The notes beneath the pieces are model-generated. The model saw nothing but the letters and a program-made list of their open reading frames with translations. It was not told the DNA's origin and searched no databases. From Alphaproteobacteria bacterium (GTDB taxonomy: Bacteria > Pseudomonadota > Alphaproteobacteria > RF32 > UBA3637): 5,748 nucleotides of DNA. The stretch's first letter is position 1. Each line of letters starts with the position of its first letter. A program made the position numbers and the translations under genes. The stretch is taken from contig JAFQJY010000145.1 in assembly GCA_017414845.1 (NCBI GenBank), forward strand, positions 1 to 5,748, read 5' to 3'. This document shows positions 1 through 5,565 of the stretch, one piece after another.

Positions 1-497
1 CACATCCCGATGTGTTTAATCTGCTTCTTCAAATTTTGGATGAGGGGCATTTAACAGATAGTAAAGGTCGGACTGTGGATTTTAAAAACACATTCATTAT
101 TTTGACATCAAATCTGGTTGTTTATGAAGATGAAAAAGAGATGATGACGAAATTAAAATCCTTTTTCCGGCCTGAGTTTCTCAACAGGTTAGATGAAATT
201 ATTCGCTTTAATGCACTTTCTAAAAAAGATATTCGTCAAATTGTGGATATACAGATTTCACAGATTCAAAAAAGATTGGATGAAAGGCATATACAACTTG
301 TTTTAGATGATAAGGCTAAAGATTGGTTAGCAGATAACGGATATGATGCCGAATTCGGAGCAAGGCCTCTTAAAAGATTGTTGCAACAGGAACTGGAAAA
401 TAAACTGGCGCTTAAAATTCTTGACGGAGAAATCAAGGACAATACAAATGTCTTTGTTTCCGTTCAAAATAATGCATTGTCATTTAATGTGAAATAA
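1..497 (+). CDS. clpB: ClpB disaggregase, C-terminal part (5' end outside window)
   Basis: ClpB is a hexameric AAA+ chaperone of the cytosol that works with DnaK to pull aggregated proteins apart using ATP. The frame is open from the left edge: codons before the GTG at 12 read His-Pro-Asp, giving HPDVFNLLLQILDEG, so the gene starts outside and position 12 is not a start. What remains is about 164 residues of the second ATPase domain and its C-terminal cap. It contains the GRTVDFKNT strand, the sensor-1 motif TSN, the arginine-finger segment FRPEFLNRLDE and the sensor-2 motif GARPLKR, then the usual short tail. The order and spacing match ClpB rather than ClpA or ClpX. The loop between TSN and FRPEF is 17 residues, against 29 in E. 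coli ClpB as I recall it, and the usual Gly-Ser after TSNL is Val-Val. No terminator is evident after the stop. Confidence 0.95.
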   Translation, partial: HPDVFNLLLQILDEGHLTDSKGRTVDFKNTFIILTSNLVVYEDEKEMMTKLKSFFRPEFLNRLDEIIRFNALSKKDIRQIVDIQISQIQKRLDERHIQLVLDDKAKDWLADNGYDAEFGARPLKRLLQQELENKLALKILDGEIKDNTNVFVSVQNNALSFNVK

Positions 498-502
498 GAA
501 AC

Positions 503-531
503 TTGACTTTTTTTACGGTCAGTTTTAAAAA
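503..531 (+). promoter_or_regulatory. Candidate sigma70 promoter for the 564-1430 gene
   Basis: TTGACT at 503-508 matches the -35 consensus at five of six bases. After 17 bp comes TAAAAA at 526-531, a four-of-six -10. It lies in the 66-bp gap after clpB and would give a leader of about 25 nt. The -10 is weak in an A/T-rich stretch, so this could be chance, and read-through from clpB is also possible. Confidence 0.4.
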
Positions 532-563
532 TAAAGAAAGAATTTTAAATGAAAGGATAAAAA

Positions 564-1430
564 ATGACTAAAACAGTAACGGCAGGCGAAGAATACAGTT
601 TAAAAAAACAAACATCTACACCTAAGAAAATAGCAAAGGTTTTAATCGGCGTTTGGACGTTGGGAGTTGTTGCGCCGGCTGTTTGGTTTTCTTTTACAAA
701 AGCAGATGTGATAAAGCAGTATGCTCTTGTTAAAACTGTCGGGACGTTGGATAGTGTATTACAGACGCAGTATACGGCTTTGACGAATAATGGGATTTCA
801 AAAATAAATATCAGTAAGTACACTTCTCAAATCAAAGTGCCGACTGTCAATTTGGATGGTGTTTCCGAAAAGGCAGAAAAGGTTCAAAAGGCATCTTCGG
901 CTCTTTCTAAATTAGGGCTTAAAAATGCTGATGTTGTTGAAAGTTCCACCAAGGTATTACAGGAAAAAATAAACAAGGTCAATACAGATTTACAAAAGAA
1001 TGTACAAGGCATACAAAAAACGCTTGAAACAGATATTCAAACAGCCCTTAAAAAAGAATTGTCCGGACTGGCCGGAATGCAGATTCAAAAACAATTAGGG
1101 CTAAGCCAAACCTCATATAACCGTCTGGTAAAAGGAGATTACGGTTTAATGGGAGAGACTTCTCAGAAAACAACTGCCTCATTGTATCAGGAACTTTCAA
1201 AATCCAATTTGTCATTTTTGAAACAGACAAAAACATTTTTGGATAAATATTTTGTTTTTTTAAAGTGGGGGTTGACGGTTTTAGTCGGAGTTATTTTACT
1301 TATTCCTGCTTGGGTCGTTTGGTGGATTGCTAAAAAATTATCGGCAACGTTTACGGAATGTCCGTATTGCCATAAGGTATTCATTTCTAAAAAAGGAAAA
1401 CTCGGTATTTTAAAGTTATTTAAAAACTAA
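564..1430 (+). CDS. Two-helix membrane protein with periplasmic coiled coil and CPYCH tail, unknown function
   Basis: I do not recognise a family for this 288-aa protein. A lysine-rich N-terminus is followed by a hydrophobic helix at about residues 23-44. Residues 45-230 are polar, with a heptad-like Lys/Glu/Gln/Leu-rich stretch at about 100-170 that looks like a coiled coil. A second, tryptophan-rich helix follows at about 231-256, then a basic tail with CPYCH at 266-270. Positive charges flank both ends, so both termini should be cytoplasmic and the coiled coil outside the inner membrane. The CxxC could bind metal, as half of a zinc site completed by dimerisation, or be redox active; no second CxxC is present. 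The start is supported by GAAAGGA at 551-557, seven bases before the ATG. It sits between clpB and a convergent ankyrin gene, which says little about its job. That it is a real gene is well supported; its function is unknown. Confidence 0.85.
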   Translation: MTKTVTAGEEYSLKKQTSTPKKIAKVLIGVWTLGVVAPAVWFSFTKADVIKQYALVKTVGTLDSVLQTQYTALTNNGISKINISKYTSQIKVPTVNLDGVSEKAEKVQKASSALSKLGLKNADVVESSTKVLQEKINKVNTDLQKNVQGIQKTLETDIQTALKKELSGLAGMQIQKQLGLSQTSYNRLVKGDYGLMGETSQKTTASLYQELSKSNLSFLKQTKTFLDKYFVFLKWGLTVLVGVILLIPAWVVWWIAKKLSATFTECPYCHKVFISKKGKLGILKLFKN

Positions 1431-1903
1431 CGGGTATGTTGATTGTTTTTGTTTAAAGGACGTTCGGAGGCTTTTTCAATCGTTTTCGGACGTTCTTTTC
1501 TGTTATCAATTTCGGCTAAGCAGTATTGCTGATACATAAATAAAGAATGAGCCGTCTCAGCCATTTTTGTCGCATGCCCGATTTCTTCCCATCCGAAGAG
1601 GACATCTAAGGCTCGTAAAAACAGGGGTGTTTTTCTTCGTTCTTTTTTCATGTCTTCATATTTTGTCAGACGGTAGACCTCTAATCCGTCCAAACAAAGG
1701 GCAAAGTCTTCTGTCGTCATTTCCGGACGTTGAAGAAGGAAGTTTAGACTTTTTTTATTGAGTGAGGCGGAAGCAATATCAATAGCCGTATTGCCTTTAC
1801 TGTCTTTTTGATGAAAATCAAAACCCTTGTCTAAACAGACTTTCATAAAGCCCGTATCGCCTTCTTTGACCGCATCAAACCAAAAATCACCGTATTCTGC
1901 CAT
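1427..1903 (-). CDS. Small ankyrin-repeat protein
   Basis: This 158-aa soluble protein has no signal peptide or membrane helix. Residues 7-34 and 35-58 form about two ankyrin repeats: the pattern AVKEGDTGFMKVCLDKGFD, then KGNTAIDIAS and LNFLLQ, matches the usual helix-loop-helix consensus. Ankyrin repeats mediate protein-protein contacts; no catalytic motif is visible. Residues 61-130 look helical and are not assignable, and the last 25 residues are charged, with ERP twice. The ATG at 1903 is preceded by GAAAGG six bases away and by a perfect consensus promoter, so the start is secure. It lies 48 bp downstream of the opgB-like gene on the same strand but has its own promoter. Its stop overlaps the stop of the convergent gene by 4 bp. 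Partner and role are unknown; two repeats is at the low end for a stable ankyrin fold, so the rest of the chain may complete it. Confidence 0.85.
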   Translation of the reverse strand: MAEYGDFWFDAVKEGDTGFMKVCLDKGFDFHQKDSKGNTAIDIASASLNKKSLNFLLQRPEMTTEDFALCLDGLEVYRLTKYEDMKKERRKTPLFLRALDVLFGWEEIGHATKMAETAHSLFMYQQYCLAEIDNRKERPKTIEKASERPLNKNNQHTR

Positions 1904-1911
1904 TTTCTACC

Positions 1912-1940
1912 TTTCGTATGGAAACTGATTATATACGAAA
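1912..1940. repeat. 8-bp inverted repeat framing the ankyrin-gene -10 (candidate operator)
   Basis: TTTCGTAT at 1912-1919 and ATACGAAA at 1933-1940 are perfect inverted repeats separated by 13 bp. The -10 hexamer (1928-1933) lies between or touching the arms, and the arm nearer the gene also covers the ribosome-binding site. The upstream arm is before the expected transcript start, so this reads better as a DNA-binding dyad for a regulator than as an RNA hairpin. The regulator is not identified. Confidence 0.5.
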
Positions 1941-1955
1941 AATAAAAATTGTCAA
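1928..1955 (-). promoter_or_regulatory. Perfect consensus sigma70 promoter for the ankyrin gene
   Basis: On the minus strand, TTGACA (1955-1950) is followed after exactly 16 bp by TATAAT (1933-1928), both six-of-six matches. The predicted transcript starts near 1921, giving a leader of about 18 nt that carries the GAAAGG ribosome site (1915-1910). The -35 overlaps the stop codon of the opgB-like gene, so the ankyrin gene has independent and probably strong transcription. Confidence 0.8.
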
Positions 1956-3412
1956 GGTGTTTGTTCTTCTCCGAGAACACGTCCGTAAAAGAGTTTTTCA
2001 TAAATTCGATTACGCAGTTTAAGTTGTTTGTCGGCTTTAAATGCCGGTATTTTTTCAAGCAGTGTCGGTGTGTCTCCGAATAAAGATGTTCCGAGTGCCA
2101 ATCTGTCTCCTTCTATAACAGCACCGGTTGCTTCAAGAAGTGTCGGAAACATATCAAACGGATTATATGTCCGATTATGCGCATTATTCGGAACAGAAGG
2201 CGGGTTTATAAAAACATTTAACAGATGTCTGGCAGGCTGTTTCTTTTTGAAAATCTTTGTATTCATGGTCAAATGATCGCTGATAAGAACAACGCTTGTG
2301 TTTTCATAAAACGGTTGTTCTTTTATCCATTGAATAAAATCTGCGACGAGCATATCGGAACAACTGATGACATTTTTGAAATTTTCATCGTATTTTTTCG
2401 GACAAACTTTTTCATCAAAATAACCGTCGGAAAGATGAGTGTCTATGGTCATCATTCCCATAAAAAAAGGTTTTTCGCTTTTGGAAAGTTCTGTGAGTTC
2501 TTCCTTAGCAAATTCAAAAAGTTTTGCGTCTTCTATTCCCCAGAAAACTTTGTAATCATCAGGAACTTTACCGATATCTCTGTAATACATTAAATCTTTA
2601 ATTTTGAGGTCACTGTGATTTTTGAAAAAGGTGTCCGTTCCGGCGAAATCTGCCCGAGAACCCAGTAAAAAAGAAAGGTTGTAGCCATTTTGTTTTAAGA
2701 CTGTTGACAGACATGTTGCACCGGGAAGAAATATAGGGTATTGCGTAAAGCGATTCTGATGTATCGGCATACGTAAGGGCAGACCACACATTTGAGAAAC
2801 AACACCGGCAATTGTCCATGTCGTTCCGAAAAGAGGATAACCGCCTCCAATGGTCGCCGTATCTCTGAACGAGAGATTTTCGGAAATGATTTTAGTCAAG
2901 TTCGGTATCAAATTCTCTTTAAATCCGACAGCATAACTTGTTTCCATAGATTCCAGAAAAATAAGAACTAAATTTCTTTTATTTGAAGGAAATGAAATAC
3001 TGACTTGTTTCGGGTCAATATAGTGTTCTTCGTAAAAGGAAGAAAAATGATTTTTTTTACTTTTGTATTTGAGATAATCAAAAAAATTGAGACGGTCTAA
3101 TGAAACGACGAGGGATATAGTAAAAAAGGTAACGGACAAAACAACATTGTGTCGTGTTATTTTTTTTGTAAAATTCGGTTTAAAGTGATGTGCTAAAAGA
3201 AATATGGCACAGGTAATAATGATGGGAACAACGGTGTTTTGAATAAGACTGAGCATCATACGCCTATCGGCTTCAAGAGGCATATAAAGATGAAACAAAA
3301 TCTGTTCGGGCGTTACTTCCCCGAATTTATCAACGAGCCAGCCGGAACCGGTTATACAAAAAAGGCCGACCAAGAATAAAAACCAACAAAAAAAAGTTTT
3401 TAAATGTTTCAT
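1952..3412 (-). CDS. OpgB/MdoB-like phosphoglycerol transferase (sulfatase/LTA-synthase superfamily)
   Basis: OpgB transfers phosphoglycerol from phosphatidylglycerol to osmoregulated periplasmic glucans, acting outside the inner membrane. This 486-aa protein has membrane helices at about residues 5-23, 58-75 and 88-105, then an alkaline-phosphatase-fold domain. Segments match E. coli OpgB in order: FLESMETSY (metal ligand Glu154), GTTWTIAG and QMCGLPL (200-212; catalytic Thr expected here), FAGTDTFFKNH (256-266), TIDTHLSDG (322-330) and ISDHLTMN (Asp379-His380, metal ligands). It is much shorter than the 763-aa E. coli enzyme and lacks the C-terminal extension. The start at 3412 is chosen because GAAGGA lies about ten bases upstream and a TTGACA promoter lies further up; the frame stays open to 3535, but that extension would precede the promoter. 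The glycan acceptor may not be a glucan, since no opgG or opgH is in view. The family is secure; the exact acceptor is inferred. Confidence 0.9.
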   Translation of the reverse strand: MKHLKTFFCWFLFLVGLFCITGSGWLVDKFGEVTPEQILFHLYMPLEADRRMMLSLIQNTVVPIIITCAIFLLAHHFKPNFTKKITRHNVVLSVTFFTISLVVSLDRLNFFDYLKYKSKKNHFSSFYEEHYIDPKQVSISFPSNKRNLVLIFLESMETSYAVGFKENLIPNLTKIISENLSFRDTATIGGGYPLFGTTWTIAGVVSQMCGLPLRMPIHQNRFTQYPIFLPGATCLSTVLKQNGYNLSFLLGSRADFAGTDTFFKNHSDLKIKDLMYYRDIGKVPDDYKVFWGIEDAKLFEFAKEELTELSKSEKPFFMGMMTIDTHLSDGYFDEKVCPKKYDENFKNVISCSDMLVADFIQWIKEQPFYENTSVVLISDHLTMNTKIFKKKQPARHLLNVFINPPSVPNNAHNRTYNPFDMFPTLLEATGAVIEGDRLALGTSLFGDTPTLLEKIPAFKADKQLKLRNRIYEKLFYGRVLGEEQTP

Positions 3413-3443
3413 TTTTTTTAGTTCCTTCAAAAAAAGCGTGCAT

Positions 3444-3471
3444 AGAATAACATCTTTTATATAGATGTCAA
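3444..3471 (-). promoter_or_regulatory. Promoter for the opgB-like gene
   Basis: On the minus strand TTGACA (3471-3466, perfect) is followed after 16 bp by TATTCT (3449-3444), a four-of-six -10. Transcription would start near 3437, about 25 nt before the chosen ATG at 3412. This position supports the shorter protein start. Confidence 0.6.
3450..3468. repeat. Inverted repeat in the opgB-like promoter (candidate operator)
   Basis: ACATCT (3450-3455) and AGATGT (3463-3468) are perfect 6-bp inverted repeats with a 7-bp spacer. They fill the region between -35 and -10 and overlap half of the -35, a typical place for a repressor site. Six-base arms are short enough to arise by chance. Confidence 0.3.
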
Positions 3472-3493
3472 CATATAAGAATGGCAGATAATC

Positions 3494-3508
3494 AGAAAAG
3501 ACTTTTCT
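3494..3508. repeat. 15-bp palindrome in the divergent intergenic region
   Basis: AGAAAAG-A-CTTTTCT is a perfect odd-centred palindrome, followed directly by T7 (to 3514) and A6 (3515-3520). It sits about 55 bp before the lipoprotein start, between the two divergent transcription units. The single-base loop makes an RNA hairpin or terminator unlikely. It may be a regulator site or simply low-complexity sequence. Confidence 0.3.
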
Positions 3509-3562
3509 TTTTTTAAAAAATAGACTAACATACAAGAAAAATCAGATAAAGAAAGGAGATAT

Positions 3563-3892
3563 ATGATGAAAAAATACTTAGGAATAATGTTGTTGCTTTC
3601 GGCATGTGCTTCTACGGATGTCGGTATGCTTAAAGAAGGTCAAACGCCTTTCCAAGAAACAGAGGTACAAAATGTAGAAGTTATGATGAAGGCGCCTGTG
3701 CCGGCAAATTGCAAACAAATTTCTATGGCGATTACGGATCCGATGGACAGTATGAAAGATATTATTCGGTCGCTTAAAGAAGAAGCCTCTAAGGTTGGGG
3801 GTAATTTTGTAAATGTAGATACGCTCGGTTATGTAACGGAAATTAAAGATTCTGAAAAATATGCGTCAGCCGTTATCTATCTATGTGAATAA
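3563..3892 (+). CDS. Small lipoprotein, possibly DUF4156/RcsF-like
   Basis: The protein has 109 residues from the first ATG. A short signal peptide with the lipobox LLSAC puts the lipidated cysteine at residue 15 (Ser-Ala before it, Ala-Ser after), so the mature form is a membrane-anchored lipoprotein of about 95 residues. It has just two further cysteines, Cys50 and Cys108, well placed for one disulfide. The core, with CKQIS, then EEASKVGGNFVNVDT and a final YLC, resembles small DUF4156-type and RcsF-type lipoproteins, in which an A..lGaN.v motif lies between cysteines. This is a pattern judgement, not a confirmed match. Two ATGs are in tandem: the ribosome site AAAGGAG (3552-3558) is 4 nt from 3563 and 7 nt from 3566, so 3566 may be the true start. 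It is the first gene of a tight operon with a second lipoprotein and an acyltransferase. A possible -10 (TATAAG, 3474-3479) lacks a good -35. Confidence 0.85.
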   Translation: MMKKYLGIMLLLSACASTDVGMLKEGQTPFQETEVQNVEVMMKAPVPANCKQISMAITDPMDSMKDIIRSLKEEASKVGGNFVNVDTLGYVTEIKDSEKYASAVIYLCE

Positions 3893-3893
3893 A

Positions 3894-4424
3894 ATGCGTT
3901 TTTTTAAAATTCTTATGTGTTTGTGCTTATCGGCTTGTGTCAGCGCGAATGTTAAGTCATTTGATGTACCTGATTTGAGCAATGTTAAAGGAAAGAGTGG
4001 ATATGAAAAAGCAAGAACGCTTGTGAAAACGGGAGAGGTTTCCTGTGCTCTTTTAAAAGAAGATGAAATCATAGCCGTCAACAGGGGAGCGGGTATTTTA
4101 CCGTTATTGGAGTTATATGATGCAGAACCTCAAAAGATGGAAACGGCTCTTTTGGTGGATAAAGTTATCGGTCGGGCAACGGCTATGATTGCGCTGAATG
4201 GGAAAGTCGGCGCCGTTCATGCGGGCGTTATGAGTGAGGATGCCTTAGAATTGCTTGAAGAAAAGGGCGTGTCGGCAACTTACGATAAATTAGTTCCGAA
4301 AATACTCAATCGTCAAGGAAACGGTTTGTGTCCTATGGAAAAAGCCGTTCAAAAAATAACAGTTCCGCAAGAGGCTGTAAGCGTTTTAAGAGAAGAACTT
4401 CAAAAAATGAAAGGAAAAAAATAA
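3894..4424 (+). CDS. Lipoprotein carrying a DUF1893 (TM1506-like) domain
   Basis: This is a 176-aa protein. The signal peptide ends in the lipobox CLSAC, with the lipid-bearing cysteine at residue 15. Residues of about 37-170 match the DUF1893/TM1506 pattern: the SCALLKEDEIIAVNRG strand pair, GILPLLELYD (68-76), DKVIGRATAMIAL (89-101), VHAGVMSEDALELLEEKGV (108-126), YDKLVPKILNR (130-140) and GLCPMEKAV (144-152). From memory this fold is related to cytidine deaminases, but its function is unknown and no full HxE plus PCxxC zinc set is visible. Members I recall are cytosolic single-domain proteins, so a lipoprotein form is unusual. The start at 3894 gives a clean signal peptide; an in-frame ATG at 3861 would add eleven polar residues and overlap the previous gene. 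There is no ribosome site of its own and the gap is 1 nt after the previous stop, suggesting translational coupling. Confidence 0.85.
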   Translation: MRFFKILMCLCLSACVSANVKSFDVPDLSNVKGKSGYEKARTLVKTGEVSCALLKEDEIIAVNRGAGILPLLELYDAEPQKMETALLVDKVIGRATAMIALNGKVGAVHAGVMSEDALELLEEKGVSATYDKLVPKILNRQGNGLCPMEKAVQKITVPQEAVSVLREELQKMKGKK

Positions 4425-4425
4425 A

Positions 4426-5565
4426 ATGAAAAAAAGATTGGAATGGGTTGACGGTATAAAGGCTTTAAGTGCCATTTGTGTTTGTATTTTTCATTATGTG
4501 TTGGCTTTTTATCCAAAGGGATTTGTCGGTTTTTCATCGGGCGTTCCTCCTGAAAAAGAAACAGAGGTTTTTTGGACTAATTTTCCGTGGTCCGTTGTTT
4601 CCAATGCCTCGTTTCCTCTTTATCTTTTCTTCGGGTTGTTGGCTTTTCTTCCGGCATATAAATGTTTTAAAGATAAATCGGTAGCGCATTTAAAAGCGCA
4701 AGCCATAAAGCGTTATTTTCGTTTTGTTATTCCTGTTGTTTCCTGCACGTTGATAGCGTATGCGTTTTGGAAAATGGGTATTTGTAAAAATGTGGAACTT
4801 GCCGATTTTACGGGGTCTTCGTGGTTGGTTGCGCTTGTTCCCGAAAGTGTTTCTCTAAAAGAGGCGCTTTATTCCGGTTTTATCAAAGTGTTTGTTCGTT
4901 CTGACGGAAGTTATTACAGTGCCCTTTGGTGTATGTATCTTATCTTCATCGGGTCTTATGCCGTCTATGCGTTTTTAGGGTTGTACGGTTGTTCTGTGTG
5001 GCGAGTAGGCGCTTATGTGATTATGGTGCCTATTTTGTTTATATTCCCGAAGTATGCCACATTCTTTTTTGTTATTCCTGTGGCTGATTTATATGCAAAG
5101 GGAATCCGTGGTGAAAATATAGGAAAACAACTTATCGTTTTGGGGCTGGGTATAGGTCTTATATTACCTGTGCCATTGACACCGTTTGTGATAGACGAAA
5201 TAACCTATGCCATAGGGGCAACATTGGTGCTGACCGGTTGTGTTATGAGTGAAGATGTTCAAAAAGTTTTATCGGCAAAATGGCTTTCAGGACTGGGTAA
5301 AATGTCTTTTTCGCTTATTTTATCACACTTCTTTGTTTTGCAGGCCTTTTCGGCACCTCTTTTTATTGTTTTGGCTTTTAGGGGTGTTTCGTTTTATTTC
5401 AATTTATTCTTGACAATGTTATTGTCTGTCGTTTTCATCTGGATGTTTATGGTTGCTTTTTATGAGTGTATAGAAGAACCGTCTGAAAAATTGGTCAATA
5501 AGATATATAAGCGTTTTTTTGATAAAAGTCCTAAGCAGGAGGAAGTAAATGCCTGTTCTTGTTAA
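4426..5565 (+). CDS. Acyltransferase-3 family membrane protein (O-acyltransferase)
   Basis: Members of this family (PF01757, as in OafA and OpgC) move acyl groups, usually acetyl or succinyl, across or onto sugars of surface polysaccharides and periplasmic glucans. The 379-aa protein is hydrophobic with about ten membrane helices. The signature N-terminus [18 protein letters not shown] is present, with the key His23. The arginine motif follows helix 2 (KRYFRF, residues 95-100). [13 protein letters not shown] (166-178) matches the conserved tryptophan helix, and EEPSEKL (350-356) closes the domain. The length is normal for a stand-alone acyltransferase with no attached SGNH domain. It starts 1 nt after the DUF1893 gene, with AAAGGA at 4410-4415, and its last 17 bp overlap the next ORF. 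With an OpgB-like gene nearby, a glycan-modifying role is plausible, and an OpgC-like role is possible but not shown. The substrate is unknown. Confidence 0.9.
   Translation: MKKRLEWVDGIKALSAICVCIFHYVLAFYPKGFVGFSSGVPPEKETEVFWTNFPWSVVSNASFPLYLFFGLLAFLPAYKCFKDKSVAHLKAQAIKRYFRFVIPVVSCTLIAYAFWKMGICKNVELADFTGSSWLVALVPESVSLKEALYSGFIKVFVRSDGSYYSALWCMYLIFIGSYAVYAFLGLYGCSVWRVGAYVIMVPILFIFPKYATFFFVIPVADLYAKGIRGENIGKQLIVLGLGIGLILPVPLTPFVIDEITYAIGATLVLTGCVMSEDVQKVLSAKWLSGLGKMSFSLILSHFFVLQAFSAPLFIVLAFRGVSFYFNLFLTMLLSVVFIWMFMVAFYECIEEPSEKLVNKIYKRFFDKSPKQEEVNACSC
5537..5542 (+). promoter_or_regulatory. Strong ribosome-binding site for the 5549 ORF
   Basis: AGGAGG, the full anti-16S match, lies 6 nt before the ATG at 5549 and inside the end of the acyltransferase gene. 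It shows that the MetA-like start is a real translation start, and that the upstream part of the last ORF belongs with this operon. Confidence 0.75.

Noticed and set aside
12..14. GTG as a start codon for the ClpB fragment
   Set aside because: Upstream codons read His-Pro-Asp, a conserved ClpB segment, so the gene continues beyond the left edge.
501..523. Possible clpB terminator
   Set aside because: TGAC and GTCA flanking a T-run give only a 4-bp stem, with the T-run in the loop rather than after the stem.
545..823. Antisense open frame across the coiled-coil membrane protein gene
   Set aside because: It lies mostly inside a real gene on the other strand, has no ribosome site and no recognisable motif. 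The same applies to open frames at 1048-1236, 1187-1384, 1567-1761, 2028-2276, 2225-2593, 2610-2819, 3881-4081, 4469-4684 and 5419-5709.
1359..1373. Glutaredoxin domain suggested by CPYC
   Set aside because: No thioredoxin fold surrounds it: it lies in a short basic tail only about ten residues after a membrane helix.
1458..1495. Direct repeat GGACGTTC at 1458-1465 and 1488-1495
   Set aside because: Both copies encode Glu-Arg-Pro in the ankyrin protein tail; a coding repeat is enough to explain them.
1843..2058. Minus-strand frame bridging the opgB and ankyrin genes
   Set aside because: It overlaps both genes in another frame and crosses the ankyrin promoter; no similarity or ribosome site.
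3474..3479. TATAAG as the -10 of the lipoprotein operon
   Set aside because: Good -10 match, but no acceptable -35 at 16-19 bp upstream; kept only as a remark.
3413..3535. N-terminal extension of the opgB-like protein by 41 residues
   Set aside because: The frame is open, but the extension crosses the predicted promoter and has no ribosome site; the ATG at 3412 has GAAGGA upstream and leads straight into a membrane helix.
3861..3893. Earlier in-frame ATG for the DUF1893 lipoprotein
   Set aside because: It would add eleven polar residues before a clean signal peptide and overlap the previous gene by 32 bp.
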